The notes beneath the pieces were generated by a model. The model was not told where the DNA came from and made no database searches. It saw only the letters and a program-made list of their open reading frames with translations. A stretch of 22,292 bases of DNA, taken from positions 1 through 22,292 of the IMG/VR virus record IMGVR_UViG_3300042691_016139. The stretch is one strand, 5' to 3'. The position numbers and the translations under genes are program-made. This stretch comes from a virus. Numbering within the stretch: position 1 is the first letter of the stretch; the number at the start of each line of letters is the position of its first letter. Below, one piece after another: positions 17,301 through 22,292 of the stretch.

Positions 17301-19656
17301 AAATTTTATTTAACGATTGTTTTGTACATAAAACCGCAACAACATTATCAAAGTGATGGTCAGTATTATTTGGATTAAAATTAACTTTCACTCTATTAAC
17401 ACCTCCACCCGGATTAGGTAATATCGGGTTTGTTTGGTCAAAATATTTAGCTTTGGTATTAAACAAATTCATTCTTGCCGCAAAAGTTAAACTTGTTGTA
17501 AAATTTATGTAAGGCGCATTATCAGGATATCTCATACTCTGAGCCGCATTTATTCTATTATCATTTATTGCCGGAGGAGTAGATATTATGGGTTCACCGG
17601 CTAAAATTGATGTAATTATTGTTTTGTAATCATCACTTCCACCAATTAAATCTTCATCATAAGTATTTAGACTTGCCAATTTAATTAATTTTACACTACC
17701 ACTACCAATACATTGACCATTTTGTTCTTGTGTTTCATCTTCAATTTCTAGTTCATCCTGAGCCAAATTTGCCACACCAGAGTTATTAGTACCACCTGTT
17801 TCAAGGTCACAGTCACACATAGAACAATCCGGATATAATATTAAAGGTAACCTCATTGGTGTACATAATGGTACTACATATTCATCCCATAAATAAAGTA
17901 ATCCAAATAAAATACCTGAAACTAAAAAAAACGTCGCTGAGATTTTTAACTGAGCCGGTGTAAATGTAGGTCCAGTTGGACTACTTCCTATAGAGGCAAG
18001 CGCCGCTTGAACTCCTAAAATAAAAAAGTAAGTTGCTAATAAGAATAAAAGAACTCTAATTAATTGAACAACGGTATATACTATATGTAATATAATAATT
18101 AAAATCCACACAACGGACCTAATAACCACTGACAATAAATTAAATAATGTATAAATAATATCAAACCTAAAGTTAGCGTCATTAACCGGAAATTTATAAT
18201 TTTCCGTATTACAATCATCTTGAGCTACCGCTTTAATACCGACAAAATTATCCGGAAATAATCCACCTCTAAATTTGTCAATCATTTGAGATACCGTATA
18301 AACTTTATTGTATTGCATCAAATAAAATCTATCCTCACAATCAATAGCTTCTTGAATCATATGTTGACCCAACGCTGTAGTATCACCATAATCATCCCAA
18401 TCTAAACTAAACGCATATGATTTTAAGGCATATTGATAACCAATACCCCCATTTGTTGGGTCAATATTCGAGGATGACCATCCATATTCTTTAATATTTG
18501 GGACTAAATAATATCCACGTCTAAGTTCTTCAGATAATGATGGTGATTGACCCCATTTAACCTTAAATCTATATTTACCTTTAGTTGGTACACCTTTTTT
18601 TGGGTCATCAGAAATAACTAATTCACCAAATTCATTGGTTATTAAATAATCTAAGTTCATTGGTACATCAATTAACCAAGCACCATTATCATCAATAACA
18701 ACACCACCCATTTCTAAGTCAAATAACTCTAATGTTGGTCTACCCATAGGGTCTTCTTGAATAGTCTGTCTAATCGCTAATATTTCCCCCGGACCAACAG
18801 TTAAATTACATAAACTACCTAATTTCCATTTAGGGTTACAATTTGTTCTTAAAGGAGCACCATCAATACTTGATATTAACGACCCCATAAAAATTGCTGT
18901 AGGTGTTAAGTTGATGTTTGATTCATTACTTAAATCAAAATCTGTTCTACAAATACCTAAATTACATACTTCCGATTGACCCCACAATGGCTCTACAACA
19001 ACAGTTCTTGTTAAATTAACAATTTGTGGTAATTCTCTTAAATTTGTTGAACTTTTGAATTTAGTACCATTAACCTGAGCTTGTGTTGCAATACCCATTC
19101 TAACTAAATCTTGTGGTGATAATGAAAATTCACCAATGTCTGATAAATCAACATCAACTGAAATAGTGTGAGTTCCAACCGGAACACCAAATATCATAAA
19201 ATCCCCACTATCATTAGTCACAGCATTATACTTATAATACTTGTCATAAACTTCAATAAGGGTAGGATTAGTTAAAACATCAGTTCGATTAAAAAAAGTA
19301 CCTGTAGGTGTGTGATTACTATATGACGGTTCATATGGTAATAGATTATATCTATAACCATCATCATTAACATCAGTTATAGATTTATAAGGGTATATTT
19401 CTGAAATAACGGGATTTAAGCTATCTTCGTCTGTTAACGGAACAAATATCGATACTTTAACATTTGGTAAACCAAAACCATTGTTAACACTAATACGACC
19501 AATGATAACACCATAATCTGAGCAAACTCTTGTGTATATTTCACTTTGTAATACTTTAAGTGATAATATCTCAAGATACTCAAATTCTTGGTTAATTGAA
19601 ACGTTAATTGACTTGTTAATACCTAAGTCCGTTCTTATTCTATATGAATTTGGCAT
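14317..19656 (-). CDS. giant baseplate-operon protein with internal membrane helices
   Basis: 1779 residues, the largest gene here, in the place after gp6/J where large wedge proteins such as T4 gp7 occur. The N-terminus (MPNSYRIRTDLGINKSINVS) has no signal peptide. Residues about 48-170 look like a carboxypeptidase-regulatory-type beta domain (VIIGRISVNNGFGLPNVKVS, then NDSGDFMIFGVPVGTHTISV), a fold frequent in Bacteroidota surface proteins. A second similar stretch lies near 313-367 (IDDNGAWLIDVP). Residues 498-556 are a long hydrophobic block (about two membrane helices, 514-533 and 535-556), with a third at 573-591 (FFLVSGILFGLLYLW). A Cys cluster follows (C598, C611, C614, C616), then an acidic Gln-rich linker (about 640-660) and about 1100 residues of Asn/Ser-rich beta sequence that I do not recognise. 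ATG start after a 71-bp gap. Virion location is inferred. It may insert into the host membrane during DNA entry, but could also be a membrane-tethered assembly protein. Confidence 0.7.
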   Translation of the reverse strand: MPNSYRIRTDLGINKSINVSINQEFEYLEILSLKVLQSEIYTRVCSDYGVIIGRISVNNGFGLPNVKVSIFVPLTDEDSLNPVISEIYPYKSITDVNDDGYRYNLLPYEPSYSNHTPTGTFFNRTDVLTNPTLIEVYDKYYKYNAVTNDSGDFMIFGVPVGTHTISVDVDLSDIGEFSLSPQDLVRMGIATQAQVNGTKFKSSTNLRELPQIVNLTRTVVVEPLWGQSEVCNLGICRTDFDLSNESNINLTPTAIFMGSLISSIDGAPLRTNCNPKWKLGSLCNLTVGPGEILAIRQTIQEDPMGRPTLELFDLEMGGVVIDDNGAWLIDVPMNLDYLITNEFGELVISDDPKKGVPTKGKYRFKVKWGQSPSLSEELRRGYYLVPNIKEYGWSSSNIDPTNGGIGYQYALKSYAFSLDWDDYGDTTALGQHMIQEAIDCEDRFYLMQYNKVYTVSQMIDKFRGGLFPDNFVGIKAVAQDDCNTENYKFPVNDANFRFDIIYTLFNLLSVVIRSVVWILIIILHIVYTVVQLIRVLLFLLATYFFILGVQAALASIGSSPTGPTFTPAQLKISATFFLVSGILFGLLYLWDEYVVPLCTPMRLPLILYPDCSMCDCDLETGGTNNSGVANLAQDELEIEDETQEQNGQCIGSGSVKLIKLASLNTYDEDLIGGSDDYKTIITSILAGEPIISTPPAINDNRINAAQSMRYPDNAPYINFTTSLTFAARMNLFNTKAKYFDQTNPILPNPGGGVNRVKVNFNPNNTDHHFDNVVAVLCTKQSLNKILPGTLITFQNPILTGDTRASADINVDMYVSDTGATENQFGNFAITGTTSALNSFSVNYAKFDGSGNNTTNYTGLNIAASTDYHKFPIDIEYFQVITGMTYSAYTNQCVSQLPNSFNDRYLSNNIRFNRLNIAQNFLYCQYPTFTNDGFTYNNPTYINPITKIKDYNDLVVVFLVRGVDPYSPKVNVKFGLGRLFGYTNEDSVQIGGPLSGDPKFHLNIPIQGGFLNTRHNISTNTGTDSYATLNPKLYYNSYTYKPDSTLFKPFNSILPKLYSSLDNGSLSINGNGCNSYNNNVGSGSDSSLIGLKVDSQNDLINEWGKSESILTPISPILGCDYFEYTQNSITGTTSNNTPLAPSYTGVTRGYFPNEVVEGGDILIINTNKNDIRRPYVPHNNNLLVPPFTPTDMRYTFSIQSFYKSPSYGETPMSFGLGTSGRQIIMRSDRLPTSTCVEWNKCSTTFSFPLFANGNFFMDTMSSVGGVFDVGVSSSSNQTQTGGGANNAIDAASYSGSVPNELIESFTCQKSVNLDCYGYSNSNPDVLTVSRDRCAFNLFGRGERIFANGCYRFVTIPLLSLLSDLFKVQPEWQSRLNINFAACRNTWSDNFSNNWINGTLFSFPFKTSTFYDNNNNAQSNHCKTPIIFHTPTKNFYYRSSPYKFSTSEFIGSNPASPGGFFGGLLSDYFVENDKNLKYPTTMMDLGPRTYYLQEIVMSDIYDGYVMDKLVPTTFNDVSDILNLHIISRMINKSFLDSLISLVIGENIIGKYFGVRPNLKSDADYPQMISISSELGIAEFDTINYPDPPPSSGLQPSIYFNGASTSNAIIGIFFSSNTQVRDYITPKRTIIDDTVNMSNICAFNNFGVYSQVVPFYQWTINQSGPGRVNGNGSGPSIFGAQGNNWYTNQPSYLSSPYQSLDRLDTNSNYFMGAQLGQPVKNFKGYIYAVDGNGNINPQIQYFYNPNQPMVGAPFHFFFGLKKGKSSYDRFVQKWINTETVVD

Positions 19657-19665
19657 AATATTCTT

Positions 19666-19698
19666 TTTTGATAAATAGTTTATTTACTATTTTCAAAA
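19666..19698. other. imperfect hairpin in the 71-bp gap between gp6-like and 1779-aa genes
   Basis: TTTTGATAAATAG pairs with CTATTTTCAAAA (12 bp with one bulged T) around an 8-base loop. On the minus strand it is followed by an A-run rather than a T-run, so it is not a standard terminator. It sits about 10 bases upstream of the next ATG and could be an mRNA processing or stability element, or modulate translation. The gap is otherwise AT-only sequence with no convincing Bacteroidota promoter. Confidence 0.4.
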
Positions 19699-19727
19699 GA
19701 TAATTCATTATTAAAATAAATAAATTA

Positions 19728-21566
19728 TTATGTGAAGTTAACTGTTTTAAGATTTTTAACTCTAATGTTAATATCTTTACCCGGATATCTAACTTGATAA
19801 ACCTGACTTGGTTCCGCAAAAATAGTATCATCAACTAATTCTATCTGTCTAGTATCAGAATCTGAGTATCTTTGTGATGTTTGAGAAGAGGAATATTCAC
19901 CACCCACTTTATTAAAAAATAAAATATCTGACAATGAAATAACACCATTTTCACTTTGAATTAAACGTCTTAAATCCGACACATTTACATTTTCACCCAT
20001 TTGTCTATTAGTTGGGTCGAAGAATGTTGTAATAAGGTTAATAACTTGTGAAATTACAGTACCTTGGTTTTGACTATTATCTAATACAATATCAACATTA
20101 ACACCTAAATCAATAACACTTGCAGTTTCAATTGAAACATAGTCATTAATCATTCTATAATTTGAAAGGTAATTTGCTACGTTATTTTTTAACGTATTTG
20201 AAACAACATTAGTTAATTTACCATTTTCATCGTATGACAACATTTGTACTTTAATCTTATTGTTTTCTTCTGTAATAGCAACTTTAGCCGGAGCACCAAA
20301 TTGTGATGGCATTGTTCTAATAATCGAATCGTAATCATTAACGGTCACGGCTCTTTGTTGTGCAGAGAAATTAAACGCCACTAAGTTTCTAACCTCTTCA
20401 GTTGTTGGGTAGTTTGCTCCACCGATAGCCGCTGTTACGTTAGTACACGATAATGAGTTAATTACACTTGTATTTTGACTTTGACTTGGTCCGTTAACAA
20501 AGAATGAAACGGTACCAACTTGAGTGATTGCGTTAACACCTAAATTACTTCCAGTACCACCACCAATTCTATATTGAACGAATAATGTTGTGTTTGCCTT
20601 TAAGGCACTACCTAAAGCTAAGTTATTTGAGTATTTGTATAAATTTAAGTTATAACCATCTCTTGCAAATTCTCTTAATTGTTCGTCAGCAGATTGATTA
20701 CCACCCCCAAATGTCATTTTCATAAACCCTTCCGGAGTAAATTCTGTAATGAATTTATTACTTGTCTCAATATACGTCCCTACCTTAATACCGGGTTGGT
20801 CTGATACTTTAGTTGGGTCTTCAATAAAGACTCTACTGTCCGCTAAAGCATTAACTTCATACCATCTGTTATCTAATCCTAAGAACTCTTGTACTGAAGG
20901 AACATTAGAATATTGAGTACTATCTTTTAATAACACACTAGTTACCCCTAAAACATTTTTTTCAGGTAAGAAAACTTCTAAAAACGGTCTAACATCATTT
21001 GCTGTCACCACTTTTTTGAATACTTTAGTAATACCATTAACAACAGTTTCTCGTTTAATAATGGTATAATTGATTAGTTTGTTATTACCATCAAAATTAG
21101 GTATTTTTAATCTATTAGGGAATCCCTCAGCCCCAATTGGTGATGAAAAGTCGATATCATATACTGTTTCAAAGATTTGACCGGCACCACTAACTTGTGA
21201 CCCTCTACGTAAGATACCACAATATCTTAAATCCTCCTTATCACCATAAGCAGGTACCGTAATAGCAAAATCAATTAAAGCAACTGATGGTCTTTGTCCC
21301 GGAACTTTTAATCCGTATGTTCTTGCAATGTTAAAGATTGACGACCTTTGTTGTGCGTATTGTAATACAGTCTCTTGGATACTTCTATCAATGTTAAACT
21401 GTATGTTGTCGGTAACCGCAGCATTTAAGTCCAATAACACAGAGAATACCCCCGCATCATTGAAGTTATCTATTAACTCAGGATAATAAGTTCTTGTGAA
21501 ATTTATTAACTCAGTTCTTATTGATTGAAAGTCTCTCGTAGTATACGATATTTTCTTATTAGCCAT
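19728..21566 (-). CDS. baseplate wedge protein, T4 gp6 / P2 gpJ-like
   Basis: 612 residues, close to T4 gp6 (660). The N-terminus (YTTRDFQSIRTELINFTRTY, then GVFSVLLDLNAAVTDNIQFN) is typical of gp6-like proteins of T4-related phages. The central segment has the baseplate J-like signature: a GG-rich turn region (TEEVRNLVAFNFSAQQRAVT, then VNDYDSIIRTMP) followed by a V.I.....KV beta strand. The C-terminal third (NLITTFFDPTNRQMGENVNV, then LRRLIQSENGVISL) fits the J C-terminal domain. gp6/J forms the ring of dimers that clamps the wedges around the tail hub. It begins 4 bp after the gp25-like gene, preserving the W-J order of P2-type and T4-like tails. ATG start, no Shine-Dalgarno. Confident on family; host range and ring symmetry cannot be read from sequence. 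Confidence 0.9.
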   Translation of the reverse strand: MANKKISYTTRDFQSIRTELINFTRTYYPELIDNFNDAGVFSVLLDLNAAVTDNIQFNIDRSIQETVLQYAQQRSSIFNIARTYGLKVPGQRPSVALIDFAITVPAYGDKEDLRYCGILRRGSQVSGAGQIFETVYDIDFSSPIGAEGFPNRLKIPNFDGNNKLINYTIIKRETVVNGITKVFKKVVTANDVRPFLEVFLPEKNVLGVTSVLLKDSTQYSNVPSVQEFLGLDNRWYEVNALADSRVFIEDPTKVSDQPGIKVGTYIETSNKFITEFTPEGFMKMTFGGGNQSADEQLREFARDGYNLNLYKYSNNLALGSALKANTTLFVQYRIGGGTGSNLGVNAITQVGTVSFFVNGPSQSQNTSVINSLSCTNVTAAIGGANYPTTEEVRNLVAFNFSAQQRAVTVNDYDSIIRTMPSQFGAPAKVAITEENNKIKVQMLSYDENGKLTNVVSNTLKNNVANYLSNYRMINDYVSIETASVIDLGVNVDIVLDNSQNQGTVISQVINLITTFFDPTNRQMGENVNVSDLRRLIQSENGVISLSDILFFNKVGGEYSSSQTSQRYSDSDTRQIELVDDTIFAEPSQVYQVRYPGKDINIRVKNLKTVNFT

Positions 21567-21570
21567 AATA

Positions 21571-22026
21571 TTAAATGTTAATTATTACAAAGTCGCTAGC
21601 GTTAAAAACATCATCACTAATAGTGTATTCAATTTTAACCTTTGCGGTATGTTCTTTAAGCCCGATTCCGGGTACTCTATAAATTCTTTCATCACCTTCA
21701 ACATAAGTACCTTTGTCTTCTTCCCCCGTATCAGCGGAAGTTACACTTATATTAGTGATTGTTATGTTTGGGATATAATCTTCAACAGACGCTCTAATTT
21801 CAGCCTCAATCTCAGAAAACGTTGGTCCGTCCATTGGTTCAAATATAAATTCATACAATCTTGTACCAAAATCAGGTAAATAATATCTCGTACCCTTTCT
21901 TGTTAATAAAAGGTGTATTAAATCAGTTCTTATCTCCTGAGCCGCGTTATCTGAAAGACTTAAATATTTCCCTTCACGAGAATCGTTAAAAGGAAAATTT
22001 ATTCCATATGTTCTACCATCTGCCAT
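21571..22026 (-). CDS. baseplate wedge protein, gp25/GPW (lysozyme-related fold) family
   Basis: 151 residues from the ATG at 22026, which matches the family length (T4 gp25, 132). A TTG at 22071 would add 15 residues, but these are poorly matched, and that start would nearly abut the terminator. Family hallmarks are present: IRTDLIHLLLTRKGTRYYLP (32-51) followed by PDFGTRLYEFIFEP (PDFG at 51-54, FEP at 62-64), then an alternating charged helix (SEIEAEIRASVEDYIP) and the beta strand ITITNISVTSAD. gp25 sits at the wedge-sheath junction and triggers sheath contraction; the same family occurs in P2 gpW, T6SS TssE and contractile injection systems. It is the first gene of the baseplate operon, 4 bp before gp6/J. 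An insertion near 95-115 (EEDKGTYVEGDE) is acidic and longer than usual. Confidence 0.9.
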   Translation of the reverse strand: MADGRTYGINFPFNDSREGKYLSLSDNAAQEIRTDLIHLLLTRKGTRYYLPDFGTRLYEFIFEPMDGPTFSEIEAEIRASVEDYIPNITITNISVTSADTGEEDKGTYVEGDERIYRVPGIGLKEHTAKVKIEYTISDDVFNASDFVIINI

Positions 22027-22077
22027 AACTATAAATATAGTGTCGTCATTATTTTTTATAAATACCCCCAAAATAAA

Positions 22078-22101
22078 AAATCACGACCTAAGTCGTGATT
22101 T
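22078..22101 (-). terminator. intrinsic terminator after ribonucleotide reductase gene
   Basis: The hairpin AAATCACGAC-CTAA-GTCGTGATTT has a 10-bp perfect stem and 4-base loop. On the minus strand it is followed by a T-rich tract (complement of 22071-22080). It lies 9 bp after the stop of the ribonucleotide reductase fragment and ends transcription coming from the right. The plus side also carries T-rich sequence, so weak bidirectional activity is possible. Confidence 0.85.
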
Positions 22102-22110
22102 ATATTCTTT

Positions 22111-22292
22111 TTAAGAACCACATCCGAAACATTCAAATTCAGTATCAGTTGGTTTTTGTGTTAAATCAACTGTTGGTTTCTCAATTGGTTTTGATTGACC
22201 TACTTTTGAGATGTCCACCGCTAAGTGTTTTGCTCCGGTTGATATCGCTTTTGTTCTAACATAATAACAAAGAGTTTTTAATCCTTTACCCC
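22111..22292 (-). CDS. nrdA: ribonucleoside-diphosphate reductase class I large subunit, C-terminal end (partial)
   Basis: Only the last 59 residues lie in the window; the 5' end is beyond the right edge. The sequence GKGLKTLCYYVRTKAISTGA matches the helix (G-LKT-YY-RT-A) near the C-terminus of class I alpha subunits. It is followed by a flexible Lys/Pro/Thr linker (KPIEKPTVDLTQKPTDTE) and the mobile tail ECFGCGS, whose Cys-X-X-Cys pair shuttles electrons from thioredoxin or glutaredoxin to the active site. The enzyme converts ribonucleotides to deoxyribonucleotides for phage DNA synthesis in the cytoplasm. TAA stop, then the terminator. Class I assignment rests on the tail motif and YYxRT helix only; subclass and paired beta subunit cannot be seen here. 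Confidence 0.8.
   Translation of the reverse strand, partial: GKGLKTLCYYVRTKAISTGAKHLAVDISKVGQSKPIEKPTVDLTQKPTDTEFECFGCGS

Noticed and set aside
19666-19698. Hairpin after the gp6-like gene as an intrinsic terminator
   Set aside because: The stem is AT-rich and is followed on the minus strand by A residues, not a T-run.
19640-19834. Minus-strand 64-codon frame across the gap after the gp6-like gene
   Set aside because: Mostly out-of-frame overlap with the gp6-like C-terminus; Leu/Ile/Lys-rich as expected from AT-rich noncoding frames.
22027-22071. A TTG start at 22071 would extend the gp25-like protein by 15 residues
   Set aside because: The ATG at 22026 gives the family length. The extension is low-complexity, is not part of the known domain and starts immediately next to the terminator's T-run.

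Overview
The window is an AT-rich, gene-dense stretch of a contractile-tailed (myovirus-type) dsDNA phage, covering its baseplate and tail-tip gene cluster. The host is probably a member of the Bacteroidota, possibly a flavobacterium. This rests on a large virion-operon protein built of SprB-like repeats (a Bacteroidota cell-surface adhesin family), a carboxypeptidase-regulatory-like beta domain, and the absence of a recognisable Shine-Dalgarno sequence upstream of essentially every start codon. The host call is inference; no marker gene settles it. The code is standard (TAA and TGA stops).

Layout. The right edge (22111-22292, minus) holds the C-terminal end of a class I ribonucleotide reductase large subunit, followed by a strong hairpin terminator (22078-22101). 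From 22026 down to 2676 the minus strand carries one tight run of ten genes, with gaps or overlaps of a few bases except for two short gaps of 33 and 71 bp. In transcription order they are: gp25/W-like baseplate wedge; gp6/J-like baseplate wedge; a 1779-residue protein with a Bacteroidota-type beta domain and an internal block of about three membrane helices; unknown proteins of 607 and 284 residues; a 396-residue protein with a PKD-like domain; a 302-residue unknown; a 1004-residue tail protein I-like protein; a 984-residue SprB-repeat protein; and a 288-residue modular protein. On the plus strand, a virion-type protein open at the left edge (2-2044) and a RuvC-like Holliday-junction resolvase (2048-2647) run toward this operon. 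The two transcription units converge on a bidirectional terminator of about 28 bp (2648-2675).

How the genes fit together. The order W - J - ... - I is the classical P2/T4 baseplate order, but about 9.3 kb of unfamiliar genes sit between J and I. The first part of the operon should build the baseplate wedges. The last two genes, and the convergent plus-strand gene, look like modular surface or fibre proteins made of exchangeable beta domains joined by Thr-Pro linkers. They share domains with one another, and the SprB-repeat protein shares a domain with the I-like protein. The most unusual items are the SprB-repeat virion-operon protein without a signal peptide, the membrane-helix block with a cysteine cluster inside the 1779-residue protein, and the shuffled domains across three or four neighbouring genes. 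There is no gene-free stretch longer than about 85 bp. No tRNA, CRISPR array, insertion sequence or integrase was seen.
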